NCBI GenBank assembly: GCA_902588965.1
Contig: CACIRD010000004.1
Span: 124,001-188,000, forward strand
Reading direction: 5' to 3'
DNA length: 64,000 nucleotides
From: an uncultured Pelagibacteraceae bacterium
GTDB lineage: Bacteria > Pseudomonadota > Alphaproteobacteria > Pelagibacterales > Pelagibacteraceae
Below the pieces are notes generated by a model that was not told the origin of the DNA, did no database searches, and was given only the letters and a program-made list of their open reading frames with translations. Made by a program: the position numbers and the translations under genes. Below are positions 56,535-64,000 of the stretch, piece by piece. Positions within the stretch are counted from its first letter, which is position 1. Each line of letters starts with the position of its first letter.

Positions 56535-57328
56535 TTAAATTTATTTCTATTATAATATTTTTTTGTACAGAAGTTTCGGCGCTTGAATTCAGCGGTAAAT
56601 TCATTCAAGGTCACTTTATTTTAGGCAAAACCGAAATTGGCTCTAAAATAACTATCGATAAAAGACAGGTTAAAGTTTCAAAAAAGGGTTTTTTTGTATT
56701 TGGCTTAGGTAGAGATAGAAAAAATGATATAATAATAACTAAAGATCTTGATGGTACAAAAGAGGTAATTGTAAAAAAAATTTTAAAAAGAAAGTATAAT
56801 ATTCAAAGAATCGACGGACTGCCTAAAAAAAAAGTAACTCCTCCTGAAGAAGTTTATGAAAGAATAAAAAATGAAAATAGACTTATAGGTAAAGCAAGAT
56901 CGATTAATAGTGATCTAACTTTTTTTAAAGATAAATTCATTCTTCCTTTAGATAACGCAATTATAACTGGCGTATATGGAAGTCAAAGAATATTAAATGG
57001 TAAACCTCGTTGGCCACATTATGGTATTGATTTTGCAGGTGATCTTGGAACTCCTATAAAAGCAATGGCTGATGGAGTCGTTACACTAGCAGAAAAAGAT
57101 TTGTATTTTACTGGTGCAACACTAATTTTTGATCATGGCCATGGTGTTTCAACTTTATATATGCATATGGACAAAATATTTGTTGAAAAAGATGATATAG
57201 TTTCAAAAGGAGATATAGTAGGAACTGTTGGATCAAGTGGAAGATCAACAGGGCCACATTTAGATATTAGACTAAATTGGTTTGATGTAAGATTAGATCC
57301 AGCCACTGTATTAGATATAAAGCAATAA
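56519..57328 (+). CDS. M23 family metallopeptidase (LytM-type murein endopeptidase)
   Basis: Putative peptidoglycan endopeptidase exported through an N-terminal signal-like segment (about residues 5-22, IIKFISIIIFFCTEVSA). The C-terminal LytM domain has the zinc ligands in HYGIDFAGDLGTPIKAMADG and HGHGVSTLYMHMD with a GRSTGPHLDIRL end; all four ligand positions appear intact, so it should be active. The ATG at 56519 overlaps the SDR end by 16 bp; no better start is in view. It is unrelated in function to its operon neighbours. Confidence 0.88.
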   Translation: MDCKIIKFISIIIFFCTEVSALEFSGKFIQGHFILGKTEIGSKITIDKRQVKVSKKGFFVFGLGRDRKNDIIITKDLDGTKEVIVKKILKRKYNIQRIDGLPKKKVTPPEEVYERIKNENRLIGKARSINSDLTFFKDKFILPLDNAIITGVYGSQRILNGKPRWPHYGIDFAGDLGTPIKAMADGVVTLAEKDLYFTGATLIFDHGHGVSTLYMHMDKIFVEKDDIVSKGDIVGTVGSSGRSTGPHLDIRLNWFDVRLDPATVLDIKQ

Positions 57329-57388
57329 AAAAATTAAGGTATATGTGTAATACTTTTGATTTATTTTTTTTGAAAAATCGTTTTTGAT

Positions 57389-58600
57389 TTAATTTTTTTT
57401 AAAAATAGTAAATTTTATATTTAGATAATTATTTAAGATTTCTCCAAAATAATAACAATTTAATGTTAAGATTATTAATTTAAAAAAATAAATTATTGAT
57501 GCTTTAATAAAATATATAAATGAGTAACTGTTTCCACCTTCAAATATAAGGCTGTTAAAACACAAAATTAAAGAAAGACAGTACAATTTAATTACATTTT
57601 TTTGGTTTTTTTCAAATATATAAGGAACTGTAAAAATTAAAAACAACAATCTATAGTCTATATTGGCTGAAGTGCAAAATGTACCTATATAGATACCCGC
57701 ACCCGCTAAAAAAAATTTTTCTTTAAATGAAATATATTTGTTAATTTTATTTTTTTTAAATTTAAATTTAATTAAAAAAATCGATGTAGCATATATAAAA
57801 GCCAATAGAATCATAATATTTCTAAAAACAAAATAATTGTTATCATTTATAAAATAATTAAATTCTGTAGAATAATGATATATAGCTTTTGATATTGATC
57901 CAACTCCATAAGCAAAAATCAAAGCATACTCGATCATGTTACTTCTCATTATTAGAATTTCGTCTTTTGAAATATAAAAGTAAATTAAAGATATTAATAA
58001 AGTTATTATAAAACTTTTTTTTTTATCAATAAGAGAAAACGCTGAAAAAATTGGAAATAATTTAAGAATTATACTCAAAAGAAAAAGGAAAGATTTAAGA
58101 AAAATATTTTTATTGATAAGTGAAAAGTATAATAAGATAAAAATTATTATTTCAATATTAAGTCTCTCCAAAATCAAAAAGTTTGATGTTGATAGAAAAA
58201 ATAAAGTTATTATTAAAAGAAAATTTTTAGAATTAATTTTCTCAGTTAAGTCAATTAGTACATAGATATATAAATAAATTATTATAAAATTAGCTACTTT
58301 TAAATATAAAATATTCTTTAAATTTAAAATTTCAAATATATTTAACCAAATAGATGGATACATATACTTTGGATTCTGGATATCGTTTGGGTTCTCTATG
58401 TATGGATCAAAACCCTGTTGTTTACTTAACAATGCTTTATTAATAGCATCAAAATCTGCAAATGGCGGGTATTGTGCTGGTATGTTTAAAAAATTCCAAA
58501 AATTTATCCATTCGTTACTGTAAAAAGATAATATTAATATAAAAGTAGATACTATAAACGGAATTAAATACTTTATGAAATTTTTATTAATTATAGACAC
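57389..58600 (-). CDS. multi-spanning membrane protein, GT87/DUF2029-like glycosyltransferase
   Basis: A 403-residue protein with about ten hydrophobic segments. The first periplasmic loop contains DFDAINKALLSKQQGFDPYI and YMYPSIW, a layout seen in GT-C fold polyprenyl-linked mannosyl- and arabinosyl-transferases of the GT87 (DUF2029) group, where the Asp in the loop is thought to be catalytic. Assignment is by pattern only. It is the last of three co-directional glycan-type genes and is unusually rich in Ile, Phe, Asn and Lys. Confidence 0.6.
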   Translation of the reverse strand: MSIINKNFIKYLIPFIVSTFILILSFYSNEWINFWNFLNIPAQYPPFADFDAINKALLSKQQGFDPYIENPNDIQNPKYMYPSIWLNIFEILNLKNILYLKVANFIIIYLYIYVLIDLTEKINSKNFLLIITLFFLSTSNFLILERLNIEIIIFILLYFSLINKNIFLKSFLFLLSIILKLFPIFSAFSLIDKKKSFIITLLISLIYFYISKDEILIMRSNMIEYALIFAYGVGSISKAIYHYSTEFNYFINDNNYFVFRNIMILLAFIYATSIFLIKFKFKKNKINKYISFKEKFFLAGAGIYIGTFCTSANIDYRLLFLIFTVPYIFEKNQKNVIKLYCLSLILCFNSLIFEGGNSYSFIYFIKASIIYFFKLIILTLNCYYFGEILNNYLNIKFTIFKKN

Positions 58601-58609
58601 AATTTATTT

Positions 58610-59323
58610 TTATTTAATTTTCTGTTTTATAAAAAAAAGTTTAATCAAACCCATGAAAGATTGTATAATTAATTTAAAATTGACAGAACTTTCTCCTCTT
58701 TTTCTGTTAACAAAAATAGACGGAACTTCATCAATTTTTAAATTGAAAATTTTAATTATAAGCAATATTTCAGATAAAACTATAAATCCATCTCCAATAT
58801 TTCCACATTTTTTTGTAATTAACTCTACAGATTTTCTAGAGTAAATTCTAAAACCATTTGTATAGTCACTAACACCTATATTAAGTAAAATTTTTGCTAA
58901 AAAATTTGCTAGAAAAGAGAATATTCTTCTGGAAAAACTCCAGTTGAATATTTTACTTTCTTTAAGATACCTGCTTGAAATTAATAAATCTAAATTATTT
59001 TTCTTAAAAAAATTGAGATTTTTTTTTATTTCGCTTGGATTGTGAGAAAAGTCTGCATCCATTTCTATAAAAATCTTACACTTTTTATTTTTTTTTGATT
59101 TTTTTAAACCATAAAGGACAGCAGAACCTCTACCTCTTTTTCCTTTTCTCAAAATATACTTAACTTTAGAATTTTTTTTAAAAAATTTTTCAACTGTGGT
59201 TTCTTTTGTATCGTCAATAATATAAATTAAAGCTTGTGGTATATACTTCAATATTTTTTTTGATAGCCTAACAATATTTTCATCTTCATTGTATGCAGGT
59301 ATAATAACTACAATTTTACTCAT
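58610..59323 (-). CDS. family 2 glycosyltransferase (polyprenol-phosphate mannosyltransferase-like)
   Basis: A 237-residue GT-A enzyme. The N-terminal VVIIPAYNEDENIVRLSKKI and the metal-binding DADFSHNPSEI resemble dolichol/polyprenyl-phosphate mannosyl- or glucosyl-transferases, which make the lipid-linked sugar used by GT-C enzymes such as the adjacent membrane protein. A hydrophobic segment around IFSFLANFLAKILLNIGVSD may contact the membrane. It abuts the epimerase gene (1-bp gap) and lies 9 bp before the GT87-like gene. Confidence 0.85.
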   Translation of the reverse strand: MSKIVVIIPAYNEDENIVRLSKKILKYIPQALIYIIDDTKETTVEKFFKKNSKVKYILRKGKRGRGSAVLYGLKKSKKNKKCKIFIEMDADFSHNPSEIKKNLNFFKKNNLDLLISSRYLKESKIFNWSFSRRIFSFLANFLAKILLNIGVSDYTNGFRIYSRKSVELITKKCGNIGDGFIVLSEILLIIKIFNLKIDEVPSIFVNRKRGESSVNFKLIIQSFMGLIKLFFIKQKIK

Positions 59324-60145
59324 TTAATAAAAATATTTTAAATTATTAACAAATTTTTTTGGTTTCCAACCTAATTTAGTTATTTTTTTATTATCTGATA
59401 TTAAGTAAGAAAGTTTTTTATTTTTTTTAAAATTAATTTTTTTATTATATTTTTTTGCAATTAACTCGGCTATATTTTTTAGCAAGAATTTTTTTCCACT
59501 TCCTATGTTAAATATTCCAGTTGCTTTTTTTTTATAAAGAATTTTTATAGCTTTGCATATATCTGCTGTGGACAAAAAGTCTCTATAATGATTTAAATTT
59601 TCCATATTAAGTTTCTTATTTCCATTTTTAATTTTTTTATTTAGGCTTGGTATTACAAATGGATCCTTTTGATTTTTATCTGTAAAGCTAAAAATTCTAC
59701 CTATACAAAAATTTATTTTACTTTTTTTTAGATTTTTAATAACTTTTTTTTCTGCCATTTTTTTTGAATGACCATATTTAGTACTTGGTTTTGCTTTAGA
59801 TTTTTCACTTATTTTTTTAAACCTCGAAGTCAAACCATAAACATGAGATGTTGATGCTAGAAAAAACCATTTTGGCTTTTTTTTCTTTTTTAATAATGCC
59901 TTTAGTAAATATTCTGTGCCTTTGACATTAACTTTTTTTGCATTTTCAAAATTCTTATTTACTAAATTAGTAGGAACTATGGCTGCTAAATGTATTACTA
60001 GGTCAAAATTTTTTGCATTTACCCACTTTTCAACCTCTTTTTTATTGGTTATGTTTTTTTTAAAATTATAAAATTTAAAAGGTAGTGTTTTTCTTATTCT
60101 TTTTCCTAATACTCCATCAGAACCTGTGATTGCACAAACATTCAT
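59324..60145 (-). CDS. NAD-dependent epimerase/dehydratase family protein
   Basis: Extended SDR of 273 residues. The cofactor loop is CAITGSDGVLGKRI, followed by VIHLAAIVPTNLV, and the catalytic ASTSHVYG with KYGHSKKMAEK (Y-x3-K). The C-terminal half has GIFNIGSGKKFLLKNIAELI, typical of nucleotide-sugar epimerases and reductases. The substrate cannot be told. It is first of the three-gene glycan-like unit and is extremely Lys-rich. Confidence 0.82.
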   Translation of the reverse strand: MNVCAITGSDGVLGKRIRKTLPFKFYNFKKNITNKKEVEKWVNAKNFDLVIHLAAIVPTNLVNKNFENAKKVNVKGTEYLLKALLKKKKKPKWFFLASTSHVYGLTSRFKKISEKSKAKPSTKYGHSKKMAEKKVIKNLKKSKINFCIGRIFSFTDKNQKDPFVIPSLNKKIKNGNKKLNMENLNHYRDFLSTADICKAIKILYKKKATGIFNIGSGKKFLLKNIAELIAKKYNKKINFKKNKKLSYLISDNKKITKLGWKPKKFVNNLKYFY

Positions 60146-60208
60146 TGGTAAACTATTAACATTATGAAATAAGTTTGTAATCTATTAATTTTAAAGACTT
60201 TTAAAATT

Positions 60209-61990
60209 TTACTTGGTCAAACTTTGGGGTTTCATGTCCTCTTTTTTAATACCAGCAACTTTAACAGGTTTTTTCATTGCATCTCTTCTAAATGGCTCCC
60301 CTAATTCCTGATTCAAAATTACTTCTATAAAAGTTGTTATTCCTTTTTTTTGATCTTCACATGATTGTTTAATTGCTTGTGATGTTTCAGACATAGTTTT
60401 TACTGTAATTCCTTTTAACCCGCAGGCAGTTGCTACTTTTGCAAAACTTAATTCTGGATCTAACTCTGTTCCAACAAAGTTATCATCAAACCATAAAATA
60501 GAATTTCTTTTTTCAGCACCCCATTGATAATTTCTAAAAATTACCATTGTGATTGATGGCCATTCTTTTCTAGCGCAGGAACTCATTTCATTCATACTTA
60601 TTCCAAATGCACCATCCCCGGCAAAACCAATAACAGGTGTGTCTGGACATCCAATTTTAGCACCTAATATGGATGGAAAACCATATCCGCACGGGCCAAA
60701 TAAACCTGGTGCTAAATATTTTCTACCTTTATCAAAAGTTGGATAGGCATTTCCTATTGCACAGTTATTTCCAATATCGCTAGATATAATTGCATCATTG
60801 GGGATAGCTTCTTGAATTGCTCTCCACGCTTGTCTTGGTGACATCCTATCTTTGTCTCTTTCTCTTGCTTCTTTGTTCCATACTGTTCCTGGATCATCTT
60901 CCTCATGATCTAATCCTGTCAAAGTTTGCAACCATGCTGATTTGGTTTTATGAATTAAATTTTTTCTTTCTTCTCTTCTACTGTCCCCAGCTTTTTTTGA
61001 TAACTTTTCTAAAATTTGTTGAGCTACCATTTTTGCATCGCCACAAATTCCTACTGTTACTTTTTTTGTTAAACCAATTCTATCAGGATTCATATCTACT
61101 TGAATTATCTTCGCATTTTTTGGCCAGTAATCGATTCCGTAACCTGGTAAGGTTGAAAAAGGATTTAATCTTGTACCGAGAGCTAGGACAACATCAGCTT
61201 TTGATATTAACTGCATTGCAGCTTTTGATCCATTATAGCCCAAAGGTCCAACTGATAATGGATGACTACCAGGAAAACTATCGTTATGTTGATATCCATT
61301 ACACACTGGTGCGTCTAACTTTTCAGCAAGTTTTTGGCAATCCTTTATAGCGTCGCCAATCACTACCCCGGCTCCGGATAAAATTACGGGAAAATTTGAA
61401 TCAGATAATAATTTAGCTGCACGGTCAATTGCTTCCTTTCCCCCACCTTGTCTCTCAAATCTTACTATAGGAGGGAGTTCAACATCAATTACTTGTGTCC
61501 AATAATCTCTAGGAACATTTATTTGTGCAGGAGCAGATCCTCTAAATGCTTTTTCTATAACCCTGTTAAGCACCTCTGCCATACGAGATGGATCTCTTAC
61601 CTCTTCTTGATAACAAACCATATCTTTAAATAAATTCATTTGTTCTACTTCTTGAAAACCACCTTGGCCCATTGTTTTGTTTGCAGCCTGGGGTGTTACT
61701 AGCAATAGCGGTGTATGATTCCAATACGCAGTTTTAATTGGAGTTACCAAACCGGTTATACCTGGTCCATTTTGTGCAATAACCATAGACATTTTTCCTG
61801 TTGCTCGTGTATATCCATCGGCAATTAAGCCACCATTAGTCTCATGTGCAACATCCCAAAATGTTATTCCGGCTTTCGGAAATAAATCTGAAATAGGCAT
61901 AAACGCTGATCCTATAATTCCAAAAGAATGTTCAATACCATGCATTTGTAGCACTTTTACAAAAGCCTCTTCTGTAGTCATTTTGGTCAT
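60209..61990 (-). CDS. xsc: sulfoacetaldehyde acetyltransferase
   Basis: Thiamine diphosphate enzyme converting sulfoacetaldehyde and phosphate to acetyl phosphate and sulfite, the hub of taurine and related C2 sulfonate breakdown. The N-terminus TTEEAFVKVLQMHGIEHSFG with IIGSAFMPISDLFPKAGITF, the QNGPGITGLVTPIKTAYWNH segment, and the ThDP-binding GFAGDGAFGISMNEM with RNYQWGAEKRNS are all close to characterised Xsc proteins. The 593-residue length and the C-terminal ELGEPFRRDAMKKPV also match. It stands divergent from suyAB. No pta, tauXY or tpa gene is nearby in this window. Confidence 0.95.
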   Translation of the reverse strand: MTKMTTEEAFVKVLQMHGIEHSFGIIGSAFMPISDLFPKAGITFWDVAHETNGGLIADGYTRATGKMSMVIAQNGPGITGLVTPIKTAYWNHTPLLLVTPQAANKTMGQGGFQEVEQMNLFKDMVCYQEEVRDPSRMAEVLNRVIEKAFRGSAPAQINVPRDYWTQVIDVELPPIVRFERQGGGKEAIDRAAKLLSDSNFPVILSGAGVVIGDAIKDCQKLAEKLDAPVCNGYQHNDSFPGSHPLSVGPLGYNGSKAAMQLISKADVVLALGTRLNPFSTLPGYGIDYWPKNAKIIQVDMNPDRIGLTKKVTVGICGDAKMVAQQILEKLSKKAGDSRREERKNLIHKTKSAWLQTLTGLDHEEDDPGTVWNKEARERDKDRMSPRQAWRAIQEAIPNDAIISSDIGNNCAIGNAYPTFDKGRKYLAPGLFGPCGYGFPSILGAKIGCPDTPVIGFAGDGAFGISMNEMSSCARKEWPSITMVIFRNYQWGAEKRNSILWFDDNFVGTELDPELSFAKVATACGLKGITVKTMSETSQAIKQSCEDQKKGITTFIEVILNQELGEPFRRDAMKKPVKVAGIKKEDMKPQSLTK

Positions 61991-62075
61991 AATGAGTTCT
62001 TTTAATTTTTTAATTTGTTAATGCAATTGATTAATATATAAGATCTAGAGAATTTCAAATAAGAAAATAGTCACA

Positions 62076-62363
62076 ATGGGTAGTACAGAAGTCATAATAC
62101 ACGACGAAAAAGACAACGTAGGTGTTGTTGTTATTGAAAAAATCAGCCCAAACCAAGAATGTAACTGCTGGATTATGGAAAATGATAAATCTGCAAAAAT
62201 AAAATCTATCAGCGAAATACCTTTGGGGCATAAAATAGCAATGGCCGATATGAAAGAGGGAGATACTATATTAAAGTATGGACACGATATTGGTAAAGTT
62301 GTTAAAAATATTAAAAAGGGCGAGCATGTTCATGTCCATAATGTAAAAACAAAAAAGTGGTAA
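62076..62363 (+). CDS. suyA: (2R)-sulfolactate sulfo-lyase subunit alpha-like (SAF domain)
   Basis: A 95-residue SAF-domain protein related to the N-terminal part of UxaA-type dehydratases. The sequence [20 protein letters not shown] and the [20 protein letters not shown] and [21 protein letters not shown] blocks fit the small subunit of this family. It lies 1 bp before the large subunit and beside xsc, which favours sulfolactate sulfo-lyase (SuyA) over altronate or galactarate dehydratase. Neighbours, not the small subunit alone, decide the call. Confidence 0.8.
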   Translation: MGSTEVIIHDEKDNVGVVVIEKISPNQECNCWIMENDKSAKIKSISEIPLGHKIAMADMKEGDTILKYGHDIGKVVKNIKKGEHVHVHNVKTKKW

Positions 62364-62364
62364 A

Positions 62365-63531
62365 ATGAAAATTCCAAAAAGTTTTTTAGGATATAAAAGA
62401 GAAAATGGGAGAGTTGGAACAAGAAACCACGTTATAATCTTACCTGTTGATGATATCTCAAATGCTTGTGCAGAAGCTGTTGCAAATAATATAAAAGGAA
62501 CAATTGCACTTCCTCATTCATATGGAAGACTTCAGTTTGGTGCTGACTTAGAGTTGCATTTTAGAACAATGATTGGAACTGGAAAAAATCCGAATGTTGC
62601 TGCTGTCATTGTTATTGGGATAGAACCTAAATGGACAAAAAGAATTGTAGACGCGATAGCGAAAACAGGAAAGCCTGTTGAAGGATTTAGTATAGAAGGT
62701 GTTGGTGACATAGATACTATTGCGAAAGTTTCTAAAAAGGCTCAAGAGTTTTCTATGTGGGCATCTGAAAAACAAAGAGAAGAGTGTCCTTTAAGTGATT
62801 TATGGATTTCTGTCAAATGTGGTGAATCTGATACAACATCAGGATTGGCTTCAAATCCTACAGTTGGAAATCTTATGGATAAATTAGAACCTCTTGGAGT
62901 TTATTTGTGTTTTGGAGAAACTTCTGAATTAACAGGTGCAGAAACAGTCTGTGCTAAAAGAGGAAAAACACCAGAAGCTCAAAAAAAATTTATGAAGACC
63001 TGGAGCGATTACAATGATTTTATTTTAAAAGAAGCAACAGATGATCTTTCAGAAAGTCAACCAACCGCTGGAAATATAGCTGGAGGTCTTACAACAATTG
63101 AAGAGAAAGCATTTGGGAACTTTCAAAAAATTGGATCAAGACAATTCATAGATGTCCTGGAACCTGCAGAAGAGCCACAAAAGGGTAAAGGTTTATATTT
63201 TATGGATACTTCATCAGCTGCAGCAGAATGTGTCACGTTGCAAGCCGCTGGTGGATTTAACATACATCTTTTTCCAACTGGACAAGGCAATATTATCGGA
63301 AACCCAATTGAACCTGTTATCAAACTAACAGCTAACCCACTAACAGCAAAAACAATGAGTGAACATATAGATGTTGATGTTTCTAAAATACTCTCTCGTC
63401 AAATGAATTTAGATCAAGCTGGAGATGAATTAATCAAAGCAACTATTAAGGTTGCAAATGGAAGACTAACTTGTGCTGAAGCGTTAGGTCATAAAGAATT
63501 TGTTATGACTAAGCTTTATAGAAGTGCATAG
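62365..63531 (+). CDS. suyB: (2R)-sulfolactate sulfo-lyase subunit beta-like
   Basis: Large subunit of the UxaA-type lyase, 388 residues. It splits 3-sulfolactate into pyruvate and sulfite in family members placed next to xsc. Features: [22 protein letters not shown] at the N-terminus, [33 protein letters not shown] (with the conserved Cys likely binding the iron site) and [21 protein letters not shown]. The length and these motifs recall SuyB. A different hydroxy-acid dehydratase is possible, but the xsc and suyA context supports the sulfo-lyase role. The SuyB product could feed pyruvate into central metabolism. Confidence 0.82.
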   Translation: MKIPKSFLGYKRENGRVGTRNHVIILPVDDISNACAEAVANNIKGTIALPHSYGRLQFGADLELHFRTMIGTGKNPNVAAVIVIGIEPKWTKRIVDAIAKTGKPVEGFSIEGVGDIDTIAKVSKKAQEFSMWASEKQREECPLSDLWISVKCGESDTTSGLASNPTVGNLMDKLEPLGVYLCFGETSELTGAETVCAKRGKTPEAQKKFMKTWSDYNDFILKEATDDLSESQPTAGNIAGGLTTIEEKAFGNFQKIGSRQFIDVLEPAEEPQKGKGLYFMDTSSAAAECVTLQAAGGFNIHLFPTGQGNIIGNPIEPVIKLTANPLTAKTMSEHIDVDVSKILSRQMNLDQAGDELIKATIKVANGRLTCAEALGHKEFVMTKLYRSA

Positions 63532-63572
63532 TTTATATTTATTTCAATTAAATTATTTGGTAATAATTGAAA

Positions 63573-64000
63573 ATGTCCAAAAATAAAAAACTGATGGTAT
63601 GTACACCTGTTCATTCAACAGTTTCTATTTTTTATTCCAAATCTTGTTTAGATCTTCAAAAAAAATTTTTATCTGATGGTATTGAAATTGAGTTCCAACA
63701 AATAAGAAGTAGTTTGGTTACAGAAGGTCGAAACTTATGTGTATCTACTTTTTTAAATTCTGATTTTAGTCATATGTTATTTGTAGACTCTGATATAGAG
63801 TTTTCTACTAGATCTGCATTAAAATTATTTAAATCCGACCATGAAATTTCATTAATTCCTTATCCTAAAAAAGCAATATCTGAGGAAAAGTTTAAAAAAG
63901 ATTTAATTAAAAGACCAAGTGATAACATAAAAACTTTAGGTCTGAACTATTCAGTTTCAGTTTTAGATCCAAATAATATTAATCCGAAGGATGGATTTAT
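63573..64000 (+). CDS. glycosyltransferase-like protein, 3'-truncated by window edge
   Basis: An open frame from ATG 63573 runs off the window, so it is missing from the ORF track. The N-terminal 142 residues read KLMVCTPVHSTVSIFY then QQIRSSLVTEGRNLCVSTFL and SHMLFVDSDIEFSTRSALKL. The FVDSDIEF strand looks like the Asp-x-Asp metal site of a GT-A fold, and the VTEGRN stretch is seen in similar glycosyltransferase-like proteins. Function is unknown. It lies about 40 bp after suyB in the same direction, so it may or may not belong to that unit. Confidence 0.6.
   Translation, partial: MSKNKKLMVCTPVHSTVSIFYSKSCLDLQKKFLSDGIEIEFQQIRSSLVTEGRNLCVSTFLNSDFSHMLFVDSDIEFSTRSALKLFKSDHEISLIPYPKKAISEEKFKKDLIKRPSDNIKTLGLNYSVSVLDPNNINPKDGF

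Noticed and set aside
57375-57400. AAATC/GATTT hairpin followed by T-run after the M23 gene
   Set aside because: Only a 5-bp AT-rich stem, partly inside the convergent gene; too weak to call a terminator in such AT-rich sequence.
60817-61350. 177-residue plus-strand ORF inside xsc
   Set aside because: Antisense shadow of a clear coding gene; Leu/Phe-rich composition is typical of reverse frames of such genes.
1-64000. CRISPR arrays, insertion sequences, prophage, toxin-antitoxin or defence genes
   Set aside because: I saw no spaced direct repeats, transposase or integrase-like proteins or recognisable defence domains anywhere in the window.

Overview
The window looks like a piece of a streamlined, very AT-rich alphaproteobacterial chromosome of the SAR11 / Candidatus Pelagibacter type. 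The evidence is low GC throughout, Lys/Asn/Ile-rich proteins, tiny or overlapping intergenic gaps, alphaproteobacterial gene orders (nuoA-N then birA-coaX-rnj-proS-lolCD-dnaE; rpsB-tsf-frr to lpxB; tRNA-Leu-tig-clpP-clpX-lon), short-form ProS, LpxI instead of LpxH, and marine substrate genes (TRAP, GMC, Xsc/SuyAB). The genus assignment is inference. I see no rRNA, insertion sequence, prophage, CRISPR array or recognisable defence system. No gene-free stretch reaches 300 bp; the largest gap (about 150 bp) is between dctP and the GMC gene.

Layout. 1-3751 (+): end of a trp cluster (trpD partial, trpC), lexA behind a direct-repeat SOS box, and gltX. 3728-38953 (-): a string of 34 same-strand genes with almost no spacing. 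In transcription order it holds Complex I nuoA-N, birA, coaX, rnj, proS, lolC-lolD and dnaE. After a 125-bp structured leader come rpsB-tsf-frr-uppS-cdsA-dxr-bamA-skp-fabZ-lpxD-lpxA-lpxI-lpxB, covering translation, isoprenoid, phospholipid, outer-membrane and lipid A functions. pyrH and rseP, usual members of that cluster, are missing from it. 39051-45224 (-): tRNA-Asp and tRNA-Val downstream of the proteostasis run tig-clpP-clpX-lon, with tRNA-Leu upstream of tig.

45289-48100: small and accessory genes (DUF1289 protein, tiny membrane proteins, family 5 uracil-DNA glycosylase, YbgC thioesterase, DUF3047 protein, a small lipoprotein and a possible secreted peptide), several too short for the ORF track. 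48090-57328: a divergent uptake and oxidation locus. Leftward it encodes a TRAP transporter (dctP, dctQ, dctM; an intercistronic hairpin follows dctP), an NCS1 permease and an SDR dehydrogenase. Rightward it encodes a GMC oxidoreductase, a TerC-family membrane protein, a second SDR and an M23 endopeptidase. The substrate is not evident.

57389-60145 (-): three surface-glycan type genes (multi-spanning GT87-like protein, GT2 glycosyltransferase, NAD-dependent epimerase/reductase). 60209-63531: a sulfonate locus with xsc (sulfoacetaldehyde acetyltransferase) divergent from suyA-suyB (sulfolactate sulfo-lyase). These suggest use of C2 and C3 organosulfonates for carbon and sulfur, though no phosphate acetyltransferase or sulfite-handling gene is in view. 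The window ends inside a glycosyltransferase-like gene. The most interesting items are the rpsB leader with a possible pseudoknot, the compact xsc/suyAB pair, the divergent TRAP/NCS1/GMC locus, and the small unannotated membrane or secreted peptides.
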